Source of the DNA: Ceratobasidium sp. AG-K | Taxonomy: Eukaryota; Basidiomycota; Agaricomycetes; Cantharellales; Ceratobasidiaceae | NCBI GenBank assembly: GCA_037039685.1 | Contig: JAWNGF010000007.1 | Location: 1,116,001-1,180,000, forward strand | Reading direction: 5' to 3' | Length of the DNA: 64,000 nt | Shown here: positions 37,564 through 50,400 of the stretch, piece by piece | How positions within the stretch are numbered: position 1 is the stretch's first letter | Layout of the letters: each line of letters starts with the position of its first letter | The notes under the pieces: generated by a model | Databases searched by the model: none | What the model saw: only the letters and a program-made list of their open reading frames with translations | What the model was told of the DNA's origin: nothing | Program-made: the position numbers and the translations under genes

Positions 37564-40500
37564 TCACGCGGCACCACCGGCTGTCGACATATTCATGTGC
37601 TTGATGTTGTGATCCTTGATTAAGCTGAGCCACATGACAAAAGTCAGCACTCAAGTTTTGATCCGTTCTCGACGGAGCATCAACTTACAACGCAGACAAT
37701 GACGCAATGACACACTGTATCCGGCCCATTCAGTCGTATATTACAGACATAGGGAATTGAACAACTTACCACGGGTACACCCACGAGGTACACGTAATTC
37801 AATGCGCGAACGTAGGCTTGAATCACCAGCTGTTGCTGATCAGCAGGAAGTGTATAGATTATGGTTACGCTTTGTCGGACGCCTTCTGCGACCTGAGCGG
37901 GCAGGTTGGGCGCAATCTCAAACAAGCTCGAGGTGAGCTTATTGGCGAATACTGCGCCCGCAACCCTGGTCATAATTCAAGTTAGAAACACAGCGGCGAC
38001 GCATACACCCTTACTTACGCAATCCCGATGATACCACCCCCGAGCTGAGTAAACGTAACGAGAGACTAAACCTCGTTTATCAGCGAAATGAAGTGTAACC
38101 TGAGACTAAAAGGCGTCTACATACTGTGGCTTGCGGGATCATCTTCTCGTCATGATTATAATCCGCCTGGATCGCAATAATGACGTTTTGCAAACTGCCA
38201 CCAAGACCTACTCCAAGGAGTATCTAGTTTTGGAAACCCAACCGCGTTAGCTTCCTTCCGACCGGCCGATAAGGAAGCTTGACACCTGAAATCCTGCCAA
38301 CCTGGCGCTCGAGACATCGGCGCCGTTACAACCAAACAGAAGACCGGACGCGACGGCCGAAATCAGGGGGCTGCAATTCATTCCAGAACAAGTAACAGTT
38401 AATTTCGGGTGGATGAGCTTTAGGACAAGTTGCCTAACCTAAATACCAAAAAGTGCTGCACGTGCATCATCACGAGTCAGGCTTGACCTTGCGCTCAACG
38501 TAGGCAGCAACGTACCCAATACCGTCCCGTCACATTAATTACGGCACCAGACCCGGCAGCAGCTTGGTGTGGATCGTCAATTTGGGTCAAGGCGCATATA
38601 CGTTGATCAGCTTACTCAAAACTGAATAAATTGTCAATTCAGCCGTGTGTATCTGCAGTCAAGTCACCAACTTACCACAAGCCAACATAAACGGCAGAAT
38701 GTCGATACCAGACTAGGGGAACAAATCATTCTCATATATCATCAATCGGAAAAGCAGGCTTGCCTTGGTCGCAGAGTGGCCCTTGGTAGCTTGATACTTT
38801 GCGCCAACCCGTATTAGCATAGCTTGATGTACACATGAGAATGGAACGTACCTGCAAAGGCAAGTAATACGTCGCCAATATCATCGCCATATAGATCATG
38901 AACGCTTCAATGCATGTCCCAATCTGTGTTCGATGTCTGAACAGAGACAGCGGCAAAATGCCCTTGATGCCCTTGCGCCGTTCCCAAAGAATGAATGCGA
39001 CAAACAATACTGCAAACACACAAAACAATGCAATGACTACCTTGTCCGTCCCTGGACGAGTCAAGCATTGTCAGCCTCTCGACGGGTGGATAGGAGCGAT
39101 AATTGCCTAGGCGGTAGGTGGTGCGTGGTATGTGTGATAATTAATACTTACATGGTTTAGTGTTTCCTCCCCATTGCAATGGTAGTAGTAAGCAGGTGAC
39201 GAATCCTGGTATATTCCGCGGAATGGCAATCAGCGATCAAATATACCTCAAGCAAGGCGGAAACCCCAGATTGAACATTTAGACGTTTGTGCATTAAGCA
39301 GAATCCGATATTGACTGCATGATCTACGCGGAGTTCTCGAGCTCCACATAATGAACCTTGAAAAGTTATGACGGAATCTAAGAACAAAGTGCGAGTGGAC
39401 AGCTGTTGGGGGTACAACACCTCTATTCGAGAGGCGCCGTAACCAATCCAATTCTAGTCCTGCGTCCCGTCGTAATTCCTAGAGACGCCGCAGACTCGTG
39501 CCGACGCCACGCTATGCCAGCGGACCCAGCCACTGACGACTGGACGACAAACAGAGACACACTCACCCAAGCACAACGCAGCACCAATCCAATCCAAAGC
39601 GGCCCACTTGCGCCACACCTTGTCGTATTGGAATAAATCAGTGCGAACGGGTGGACGAGCGTCGAATAAGACAAGAATAGCACCGATCGAGATGGCTCCG
39701 AATGGCCTGTCGTGCGATGAGTAAGTGGTGGGTGGTCATAGCTAGAGGCGTACAAGTTGATGTAGAAGCACCATCTCCAGGACACGTGGTCGGTGAACGC
39801 GCCGCCTACCAGCGGACCAACAACCTAGATATGCGGGCACGGCATCAGCTCACCCAAAAATTGCGACGCGAGATTGCCTCAGGATACAATCCAGGCCCGT
39901 ATCAGCAGTGACGTGAATGCGCCACAATACGCATCAGGGCTCGAGGAATATCTCCCCGTACAGAAGATGATCGCCCTGCACGGGGCGACAATTATACTGA
40001 TGTGTAGGCCTGGATCGTATGCCTTGACCAGCTCGGCCGACTCACCGACGAAACCGCAAAGACTGCGCCAAACAGACCAAAAAGCAGTGGCCGGTCCTCG
40101 AGCCGGGTGACCTGAGCAATGATGGATAGGATCGATATGAAGATGCCGGCCGCGCCCGCACCTGCAACCTAGACTCGCGGGGGGGTAAGGTGCAGTGATT
40201 GACGAAACGGAAACGAGGGTTGTGTGTGTCGGATGTTCCAAAAGTAGGGATCAACCAGGGACAATCGCATATCCGAGAAAGACATGTTCGACAAATTTGT
40301 AAGTAGCCCGGGGCGAATTAGCCTGTACATCGCAGTTGAGGTGTAATAGAAAGTCAACTTACCGCTCTACCAAAAAATTAGGAACTCGGCAGACCTGGAC
40401 AAAATATGTTCAAGATCATGTCGCGGAGAACGGAAGCTAGACGTACGGGGCTACCGCGCAAAACAGCGAGCCGACTTCGAATATTCTACCAGGATGAAAT

Positions 40501-41271
40501 GATGAAATGGCGTCGATCATAGGCTAAGTAATATACGCACAAGACAGCCACAACGTAGATCCATTTAGTTGGCGCGACGATCAGGAGTTGACCTGTCAAG
40601 CGTTATTAGCCGGTCACGCACGGCATGGGCGGTGTTTTTACCGTAGAGCAAGAGAAGTCCAGCCTGGGTGAGGAAATAAGCCGACACGATCCAGCTAACC
40701 TGGGCTAGGAAGGAATGTCAGTGAGGTCAAATAGGATTAGCGTATGAGACGTACAAAGTGCGTCAAAGTACGAGGCGATCTTGGGCACTAGGGTGGAGAT
40801 GAGCTGAAAATGAGGGATTTAGGTGCAAGGGTGCTCACAAGCGGTAGCCTATATTGTATGTGGGGTAAGCAACGTCGAGCGTAGATCCGACTGAATTGAG
40901 GCTTTACCCACCACAATGGTCTGATCGAGGGCGACAAGCACTAGGTAGCCAATCAGCCACTATGGAAGCATAACAATTGAGGGGCCTACGAATGGACAAA
41001 AGCATGCCGCTGATCCAGGTCAGCACCTGTGCTCATCTAGAATTCAATAATGACTTACAGAAACGCCAGTGCCAACTGCGCGATATCGATTAGTGCCCCA
41101 ACATCTAATAAGCTGGTAGCTTACCCTTGCCCCGGTCAAGTACCCATCTTGTGGTGCTGTTGCCTGTGCTGTTGTCTCTTGTGCCTTTTCTGGATCTTGT
41201 TTAGCGTCACGAACGGTGCGGTCGTCGGATGCCGCCTCGTTCAATACCTCAATCGACCTGGGGTCTGCCAT
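37564..41271 (-). CDS. MFS drug:H+ antiporter, DHA2 type
   Basis: ATG 41271 starts a hydrophilic N-terminus ([17 protein letters not shown]...). Many short exons follow. Recognisable parts are the motif-C region [64 protein letters not shown] with [34 protein letters not shown], then [25 protein letters not shown] and [17 protein letters not shown], ending [10 protein letters not shown] with TGA at 37564-37566. This order and the GNTKPW loop are typical of 14-helix DHA2 efflux pumps in fungi. One intron (about 39213-39560) is much longer than the rest. Exon-level integrity was not checked throughout, so decay cannot be ruled out. Confidence 0.7.
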
Positions 41272-42542
41272 GGAGAAGCTTAGCCTTGGCTATTGGTCGA
41301 CGCGCGATAATTATACCCTACCCAAGGCGCGAGCCGCGTCGGGCCCCGGTTGGTAGCACCACTGAGAGTCTTATGTAAGCAATTCCGCATATAGCCTCGT
41401 CCCGCGGAAACGCCGAGTGACTTGGGAGTAGATCAGTAGTGAATCATCAAGGCTTCTGGCCGGAGGGCACCGTTCGAGAATCATGCATATATTCAAGTAA
41501 TTCTGGATGAACTGCCCCGGCCGTCCAGCGTGGTAGCCCGGGGCCATTTTCCCGGAGTGGCAAGCCTGCCCAGGATACACGTTTGTTCGCTTTTGATTGC
41601 AGCAGGGGAATTTGGGTATCTCCAGTGGCAACCCGTAGATGCTCAATAGAGAGAGATATGGCCGAGGTCCTGCAGGCTTCGGTCAGGCACAAATGGATTG
41701 GGCTGGTTTCTCGGTATCCTGTCGTACCTTGTGCCTCATTAGTGGTACCTCAGTCTGGTGTATGCAATGATCTCATTTGTCTCGGCTGCCAGAAAGGGCG
41801 GTGTGCCGAACATGTGACCCCGCATGAATATATTCATTTGTAGTAACTAATTATGGATGGGGATGTACCATAAGTTACCGGAATTAAGAAGAAGCAAATG
41901 GGGAAGCGTCACTCGTTATAAAATCAAAATTGAAGATCTGCGCCCACAAAATATAGCGTCGAAAGGGAATCACAAGTCGATGGACGCAGGCACTGGAAGA
42001 TCACCACCTTTGCAATACTCGCATCAAGGAGAAACAGGTCCAGCTCTCAGGTCCCGTACGCCCACTCGATCAGACTGACCGACCAAATGCCACGTTAATC
42101 CCCTACCCCCAGGGTTGTCCGTCGAGCTTCCAGTACGGTACCACAAATCTCGAGCAGCCCAGCCAAGGTTGCCTTTAAGTATGGTGATCGTAATTGGTGT
42201 CGAGCTCTCAGCAAGAGCGAGTTGAATATGGGTGGTCCGAATGCTTAATCGTGTTTTATAGTTCTAAGTAAATGACAAGGTCTTTGTCTCGGATAGGGGC
42301 ATAATCTGATATAAATACATTATCAGCTCATTGATACGTTGATTATAACAGCGATAGGTCACATCACATAATTGCAGGAGAACAGAAACGGCTTGCGATA
42401 TCAAGAGCCGGTGCGTCAGCCTGTCAAAGGCCGTGCTAGCAGAGGCGCTGTAATGAACGAGCGAATAAACAGGCCGGACGCACCTTTACCAACGCCTGGC
42501 ACCAAGCAAGTACCGTTCAAGATCGTCAACACTCTCAAGTGC
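41272..42542. other. Mostly intergenic
   Basis: Upstream side of the transporter. Minus-strand coding may extend from the gene at 42543-43241 to about 42400, but I could not fix its end. No known domain was seen. Confidence 0.35.
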
Positions 42543-43241
42543 CTATTTTGCCCGTTGCACAACGCCAGGTTTAAGCGAAAGATGAAGAACTCGATCGAAG
42601 CCAGTGCCGAGAGCCAAAGCTGCCGCCGGCTCACCGCTCAGCCCGTAATAGAGCACCCAAGCGTTCTCTGGGAGCCCGGTCTTTTGAATGACTGGTTTTT
42701 GGTAGCTATCCAAGTGCATGATAAGCTCCCGTGGTGTGGTGTATGCGCTGGGGTCCTCGCATGTCTGGCCATTACAAATTCGTTCGGTTTGAAGAAATAT
42801 CCGTAGAGCCAGTGTAGTTTTGTGCAAGCTTGGACTCTAACAGCTGAGAGGGAAAGTTGAGGATCGGATACTGGTGGGTCGAGCTATTGGGTTACAAGTC
42901 AGACTATGCGCAAGTCACATTTGGATCAACTCACCGTCTTAGCTGGTGGATGTTCGGTGACCTCTGGCATCGTGTCGCCTAAGACTTGCCTCGAATCCAT
43001 CGACAAGAAGACATGCCAGCTAGACTGAGGATCTACCCAACACTTGAGTGACGTACTCCAAATTCAAAAGACTTGACACAATTTCTTGAATCTGCCACTG
43101 TAAGCTAGCCTCTGAGTCTTGGGGAATTTCCGATGGTGGCCAAGAAATAAGGCGTGCCAAGTCACGCGCGTACCTCCAACTTGTTTCCCCTATTTTCTCT
43201 CCCTCATCCCGAGTGGGCGTTCCTTGGGATATACCGCGCAT
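42543..43241 (-). CDS. Unrecognised multi-exon protein
   Basis: ATG 43241 (MRGISQGTPTRDEGEKIG) opens an exon with SWRYARDLARLISWPPSEIPQ and EIVSSLLNLEYVTQVLG. Plausible GT-AG introns lead to WHVFLSMDSRQVLGDTMPEVTEHPP, then LDPPVSDPQLSLSAVRVQACTKLHWLYGYFF and TTPRELIMHLDSYQKPVIQKTGLP with SGEPAAALALGTGFDRVLH. The amphipathic, evenly composed sequence across several introns argues for a real gene rather than noise, but I cannot name the family. The 3' end may lie further down. A 144-residue plus-strand frame overlaps it and looks like a shadow. Confidence 0.4.
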
Positions 43242-43440
43242 GTTACTCTCTGCAGACAACCAGATCTTGCATTCGTTCAATAAATCCAAGCCAAATCCAA
43301 GTCACGTGTCGGAGCATAAATGCACCCAATTCATGTATAAATAACGTATCCAATACAAGGAATACTTTTGTTCGCCCATACCAGACATTCATAGTCCCAG
43401 ACCCCACAACTCTCACGAATCGACAACTCAACCAGCCCAA

Positions 43441-45897
43441 CTAGTTATCCACGACCCCACCCCCACTCTGGACCAACTTTCTCCTCGCCTCTCTCTGCTT
43501 CCCCAACACCTTGACCCACTTGCCAACCGGCGTCTCGTCAACCTTGACACCCTCCTCCCACCGCTGCACCTCTTGCCACTGCGACGGACTAAACTCCAAC
43601 CCCTTCCTTCTCTCTGAAACCCACGTTGCGTGTTCCTCGACGTGCTCAACCAGCGCCTTGATCGCGTTTACGATCTTGGAGTTGACTTTGCCCGCGCGCT
43701 TGAGCGAGCGTTTAAGCGTACTTGTGATCGGGACCACCATCTCTGGAAACGCCACGCTCCGCAAGGGCAAACTCTCAGCCAACAGTGCAACAGCCTCGGT
43801 GACGATCGTTTCGGCGAGGAGGGAAGACTTGAGGTACGCCGTCGGGGCGCGGATCGTCACGTCGAGATTGAGCGGGCGGAGCGAGGAGGAGGGTTTGGTG
43901 GTGGGTGAGAGGTTGGATGTGAGGATGGGGAGAATGTGCGCTGGGATGGGGATGTATGTTTTTGTGTGGTGGGCGAGGTGGGTTAGGGAGCGGAGGACGT
44001 GGAGGTGCAGGGGGTGGTAGCGTGTTGATGGGATCAGTCTGGATTTATTTAGCTTGTGGTTGTTCGAGGAGGGGTAATGTAAAGCTCACCCGACGGCTCC
44101 GAGTCCGATTTGCACGAGCGGGTAGATGAGCGGCTTGAGCTCGCTTTCCGGGTCTGTACACCCCCTCGCGAGAACGATCGACCAAAAGTCGACGCAGTGG
44201 ACGAATTGCCAGTTGTACACTTGCTTGTACGCCTCCTACACCTCCCATCAACACCACTAGCCCCCACTCTCAACTCGGGACGAACCTTGGTCTTGACTTT
44301 CGTGCTCGCCCTGAGATGCACAGCCAACTGGCGAATATACCCAAATGCCGTAGTATACGCCGCAGCGGGATCAAGGACGTACAACTCGCTCGCGGTGTTT
44401 TTCATCAAAGTGAGCGAGGGGAGGTTGTGTTGCGTTGTCGATTTAGAAGAGCGCAGCAAGGCGAGGTACGTATTCTAGCACCAGTTAGCACTAGCCACTC
44501 GAACCGACTCGGGGACGCACCTTGTGAACCAACTCGACGACGCCCTCGTCCGAGGAAAACGCCAACCTGCGCACGGCGAGGAATGCGCTCATGCGGACAT
44601 TGTCAGCTGCGCTGGACCATAGTTCCAAACACCTCTGCGCGGGGTTAGTTTAGCTTCGAGGTGCGAGGGTGGGGCCTACTTTGAGCCACGACTTGAGTGC
44701 TTTTCGACTTCCGACCAGGTACGGCGCGAGTTTACCCGTTTCGGTCAGAGCGAGTTCGATCAAGGCCGTCTGACCCTCCTCCGAGTCTTGCTTTTTGGGT
44801 TTGGGCTTGGACTTGGACTTTTTTCTTGGCTCGTCGTCCGACTCGTCGTCGTCATACTTGTCGCTTGCCACCGGGTTAGACGGCAACTGCGCAATGAGGT
44901 GAATCGCATTATGGACATGGGAGAGTAAGAGTTTCGTCAAGCTCGCCGTCTTGGCCGTCGACGCGGGGGGTTTACTACAACTCGGTTAGCCAACATCCCA
45001 CCGCCCAAAACGGACGTACAATTTCCCACCAGGCAGGGTCTTGTACGGCATATGATGTGCGGCGACAATAGGCGTGTACTTGAGCGCCGTCGTGACGAGC
45101 TTGTTGAACACTGCGGGGGATGAGCGGGGGATGAGCGGGGAGGAGGGACGTACCGATCGAGTTGTCGATTCTCCAGGCTGTCTTGACGTCTTCGTCGTTC
45201 ATGTAGGCTGCGGCTCGGAATGCGATGAGGAGTTTGCGCAGGGCGCGGAGGGAGTGTGTCTAACACTTAGCCAAGGCTAGGTAAATGGGTTGAGGCTCAC
45301 CTCGATAAGACTGCGCTGCCAGCCTTTGAGAATGTCACTGGTGAGCAGCGGTGCCTCGTCCGTGTCCATGTCATCGTCGGATGGAACGTCGACGTCGGCG
45401 TCAAAGTCGAGCAGTTCCTTGTCGTTTTCTTGGAGGTACTTGTAGAACTCGGGGTCGTTTGTTTTCAGGGCTGCCAGGTCCATTGCGTGTGCTGCGCCTT
45501 CGTCTGCAGACAGTCAGCACATGAAATAGCACAAATGAATGACTTACCATCATCAAGCGAGGCAAACGACTGGTCATCGTCGACCTCGCTCTCCTCGTCG
45601 CTCTCGTCAGCCTCGGGCTCAGGCTCGCCCTCCATAAACGCCCCACTCAGAAAGTCATCGACGGACGTAACCTTGGGCCTACACACTCAGCACCAACCTC
45701 GTAAATTAATCAGCAACTCACCCCTCTTCCTCTTCCTCCTCGTCCTGCTCCTTGACCCGCCTCTTGCGCTCCTTCTCCGCCCCCCTCGCCTGTGCCTTTT
45801 GCTTCACCGCCTTGTGCTTCCGCCTCGCCGTAATAGTCCGCTTCAACTCGCCCGAAGCCGCAAACTTGCGCGTCGCCTTGGCCGCTTTCTTACCCAT
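43441..45897 (-). CDS. NOC2: Nucleolar complex protein 2 (ribosome biogenesis)
   Basis: ATG 45897 gives [20 protein letters not shown], then a Lys/Arg-rich nucleolar-type stretch, [14 protein letters not shown], acidic runs, and the Noc2 signatures [84 protein letters not shown]...[29 protein letters not shown] and [31 protein letters not shown], ending at TAG 43441. Noc2 pairs with Noc1 and Noc3 to move 60S precursors from nucleolus to nucleoplasm. Length, order and ends fit the family and I found no lesion. It is divergent from the helicase gene at 46130. Confidence 0.9.
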
Positions 45898-46129
45898 CGT
45901 CGTCTGCAGTCACACCAAAAATTATTTGCAAATCCGTCGATCGTGGGTATGACCTAATAAAGGGAAGTGTCACGTGAGGATCTCTGCGCGACGGATGGTC
46001 TCGGCGAGGATCCGTTCAACTTGTGTATTTTGGATTTTTGTATATAGGTGTGGATAAGCTAAAGGTTGGGAGTGGTGAGTGTGAAGAATGTGGTGTGGAT
46101 ACGTGCTCAGAGTGTCCAGGAAAAAAACT
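45898..46129. promoter_or_regulatory. Shared divergent promoter, NOC2 / helicase
   Basis: Only 232 bp separate the start codons of NOC2 (minus) and the ERCC6L2-like gene (plus), so the two must share this control region. It has a short AT-rich centre near 46028-46045. No specific factor site is claimed. Confidence 0.5.
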
Positions 46130-47128
46130 ATGCTCGGTCGCGGCGCCACTCGGTATGCACCCCCTCCTCCCCACTCTCCCACTAACGCAGCACAGAATCC
46201 GATTCGGACGACGAGTTCAACTCGGCTGCGCTATCCGCTGAAGTCGAAGCGTCGTACAAGTCCAAGAAACGGGGTCGACAGCCTAAGCTATCCTCGTCTC
46301 GTGAGTTTCACCATTCTTGACTTGAACTCTGGGTTGATGCTGTGTAGCTACGAAAACGAATAGAAGGGATGTGTTGAGTGCGATGCAGGTGGATCCATTG
46401 CCTGCTATGCTTGGTATGTTTTCATTTCGTTGGGTGTGTGCGGTTGGTAATGTGGGGAGGGTGTAGGATTGGTCGACCCTCCCCCAGCTGCGCAGAGTAA
46501 ACTCATTGAGAAGTGGAAGCCTGCAAAACCGGCGCCTACCCAGGGAGACGATACAGCCACAGGTACGCCCCACACCCTATTGAATTCCGGTCTGACTTGG
46601 AGCAGAGTCTGAAGAGGACGACGACGCCACGCCGAGTCAACTACCCCGCAAACGACCGTCCAAGTGCGGGCCACCTCCCTCCCCGGTCAAACGAGCCAAA
46701 TCCCGTACGGCTGCATTCTCTCATTGGCGGCGGCATTGTAACCATTCCTGCAGACACGACCGTGCTTTATACGAAACCACCAAGCGACACGGATACAGCG
46801 ACCGAATCTGAAGAAGAAACATTTCCACCGAGTACAGCTTCAACCGGCGTATCCTCCGCCCCACCACCAAGTCAACCCGTTCGTCCCTCCTCCCTCCCCT
46901 CACCAACCCACAACTAACGCCCGTTTCAGATCGACGCCCCAACAGACGCCAAACCACACTTCCCCCCTCCCCCAGACCAAGCACACCTCGGACCTCTAGT
47001 GCTCACCTCACCAAACGGGAATCCGGCGTTTACGGTTCAGGTACCGGCGAGTATCAATCGGCAGTTACGGGCATACCAGCGCGAGGGCGTCGAGTTTTTT
47101 CATACCCGGTGGGCGGAGGGGCGGGGTG

Positions 47129-47133
47129 GGTTG
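47129..47133. repeat. Target-site duplication, left
   Basis: GGTTG immediately before the 5' LTR; the same five bases follow the 3' LTR at 52041-52045. Five bases is the normal duplication length for copia integrases. Confidence 0.9.
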
Positions 47134-47401
47134 TGTTGAATATACAGTCTTATACGTAGATATATGCGCATCACGTGATTGCGTTCCACATGGTCTCGAG
47201 CTTCGGAGAAAGTTTTCCTCAGTTCTCTACTCTCAAGTAGCACGAGCTGAGGTATAGTTTAGATGTTTCTTTTCATTTTCTATTACTTATATTACCTGTA
47301 GATACACGATTATCTAGGTATATATATACAAGTTCTCTACTCTCAAGTAGCACAAGCTGAGATACACGATTATCTAGCCCGGCACTGCGCATATCGCAAC
47401 A
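47134..47401 (+). repeat. 5' LTR
   Basis: 268 bp, TG...CA ends. It differs from the 3' LTR at one base, A at 47354 versus G at 51993. Inside, a block beginning TTCTCTACTCTCAAGTAGCA and a shorter block ATACACGATTATCTAG each occur twice in direct orientation. Confidence 0.95.
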
Positions 47402-47416
47402 GGTTATGAGCCCTGG
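47402..47416 (+). promoter_or_regulatory. Primer-binding site, half initiator-Met tRNA type
   Basis: GGTTATGAGCCCTGG follows the LTR without a gap. It is complementary to the anticodon stem-loop of initiator methionine tRNA, as in Drosophila copia and yeast Ty5, which prime from a cleaved half-tRNA. The polyprotein ATG (47406) lies inside this site. Confidence 0.75.
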
Positions 47417-50400
47417 TAGCGTCAAAAGTGAAGCAGAAGAGGACCCAGTGAACGCTGTAAACGTTACTACCCCAACAATGGCATCGACCGACGCTTACCT
47501 TAGTAAGAAAACCTACGAGATTCCGCTCTTGAAGGACGACGGATCCAACTACGATTCGTGGAAATTCCGCCAAACGACGGTCCTACGCATACGAGGACTG
47601 CTCAAAATCGCTTATGGCACCGAAAGACAGCCTGAACCACTCACCGAGATCGATAAAAAGGACTCTGTCAAAGTGTCAGCCAATAAAACCGAAATCGAAA
47701 ACTGGCAGAAACGAGACGATGATGCATTTGCTCAAATTACCTTGAACATGGAAGACGGAGCGATGGCCGACGTGAGGGAGACGACATCGGCGCACGAGGC
47801 GTGGACGAAAGTTGTCGAGCGCTGGGAAGGGAAAGGAATGCAGTCGCTTTCTTTCTGCTATAAGCAACTCATGAGCGCGAAAATCGAGGAGGAAGAAAAC
47901 TTATCTGCTGGTTTCAATCGCATCCGATCGATTGCCTCGAAAATGAAGACCCTCGGCGAGCCCGTTACCGACCTACTGCTTGCCCAAGTCTTCATGAATG
48001 CGCTCCCCCCGTCCTATGCAATTGTCAGTACGATCCTCCAGACATCCACCCAGACCGGACTCATTACCTCGGAAATGGTCACAAATGCCGCCTTTACTGA
48101 AGAGGAACGACGGAAGACAGGCGACGGACTCACTGCGATGTATGCTCAAGCTCCCAAGCCGAAATCCAAGAAACCGAGCGATCCGAAAGGGAAGAAAAAG
48201 GCGAAAGGCCCCTTATGCGATAACTGCGCCAAGCCCGGGCACACCAAGAAGGAATGCTGGGCGAAAGGAGGCGGAGCCGAAGGGACTGGACCGCACCAAA
48301 AGCGACGAGCCGCTAAGTCAAACGAGCCGAAACCGAGCGAATCGAGTACTGCACCTAAAACCGAGTCAGCCAAAGTGGCTCTGACACCCGCTGAACCCGA
48401 GGATATGCCGTCGCTATATGCGATGCCGGCCGTGGACGATCCGTCTGCCCGAGACACGTGGCTGCTCGACTCTGGCGCGTCAAAACATATGACTCGAAAT
48501 CGAGCATGGTTCTCGACTTACCAGCCATTGGTACCACCAATCCCAGTTCGAGTGGGCGACGGGAACCTGACTAATGCGACCGGAATCGGCCGTGTGCTGC
48601 TTACGCTATGCAACGAAGCCCGTCAGGAGACCGAAATGTTCATTGACGGTGTACTACACGTACCGGGACTGCATGCGAGCCTCATGTCGGTCAAACAGCT
48701 TGCCAAAACTGGCACCTTCGTTCTATTTGGCGACAAGGATGCCAGGCTCCTCGAGGACAAGGGCCGTGGACCCAAGATCGGCTATGCACGCGAGTTAGGT
48801 GTCAAGCTTTACCGACTAAATGCGCGAGTTAAACATGCCGAACCGACCGCTCACCTTGCCACTGTCGAGCCGGAGGGCCTGAACGATAAGGACGACCTAG
48901 AAGCAAACGAGTTCATCGCATATACCGCCAGTCACATTGCTCGAGCCGACCTACATACCTGGCATCGCCGCCTAGGCCACATAAACTACAAATACGTGCT
49001 GGATATGGTCAGAAAAGGCGCCGTTCAAGGAATGGATATTGTAGGAAGTCGCTTACCGCCGCAATCAAAATGCGAGCCGTGCCTCAAGGGCAAACAGACT
49101 CGTGCCCCGTTTCCGACGTCAACAAATCGAGCGTCCGACGTACTCAAGCTACTCCATAGCGACCTACACGGGCCTGTCGCTGTTCAAGCGATTCAAGGCT
49201 ATCAGTACTTCGCCGTCACGATCGATGATAAGTCCCACAAAATGTTCGTGCACTTACTTAAGCACAAGAACGAATACGCGATGCACTTCAAAGAGCTAAA
49301 AGCGTCAGCGGAGAATCAAACGGGCAAGCGAATCAAGCACTTACAAACCAATGGCGGAGGCGAATACGCATCAAACGCATTCGAAGCGTGGCTCAAGTCG
49401 CACGGAATCGAACACCAAAAGACCGAGGCGGACTCATCGGCCAGCAATGGCGTTGCAGAGCGAGCGATTCGCACATTAAACGACAGCCAACGGACAATGC
49501 GAGCAGATGCAGACTTACCCGACAAGTTCTGGGGGTTTGCCATCGTCCATGCCGCATACATCTGGAATGTGACGCCGAAACGGTCGCTTGACGGCAAAAC
49601 CCCGGACGAGGTATTCACGGGCAAGTTACCCGATGTCTCCCGAATCCGAACTTTTGGCTGCAAGGCATGGGTTCGAGTACCCGATGGCCAACGTACCAAG
49701 CTGCAGGCAAGATCGCTCGAATGCACTTACCTCGGATTCGCTCCAGGTCGCAAGGCGCACATGCTTATCCAGCGCCCGATTGGTCGCGTAATCACCTCAC
49801 GCGACGTTGTATTCGATGAAGGAGGCAAAACCCGACAGCGAGTGATCATCGAGGACTTCGAGGACGAGTTCCCAGAGCAAGTGGGCAATCAAGAACGCCA
49901 AGAGCCAATGCCTGAGGTCGCCGTCGAGTCAGAAACCGAGCCAGAGCGCCAAGAGTCAGTAAACAAGCAAGAATCCGAGTCCGAGTCCGAGCCAGAAGAG
50001 TCGAATAGCGAGCCCGAGATCGAGCCGGCAAGCGATTCCCCCGTCGTGCCAGAGCCGCCAGTAACTCAGCCCGAGCCTCCACGTCGATCAGGTCGAGTTA
50101 CGAGACCGCCGACACGATACGGAGCTGAAGTGGGCGCGCAGAACGAGACTGCCACGCGAGCCGATAAGCCAACGACCGAGAGCGCCATGAATGCGCTAAT
50201 TGAGCATCCCCCCGACACCTATGCCGAAGCGATGGCGCGTCCAGACGCCAATCTATGGCTCGAGGCGATGATCGAGGAGATAAAGTCGATTACCGAGCAC
50301 AAAGTTTGGAAACCGGCCGATAGACCGAGCCACAAGCGAGTTATCAAATGTCGATGGGTGTATGCATACAAGCGCGATGTCGATGGCGAAATCCTCAAGT

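Noticed and set aside
42372..42806. 144-residue plus-strand gene
   Set aside because: It overlaps minus-strand exons that look more protein-like and it shows no domain or splice context.
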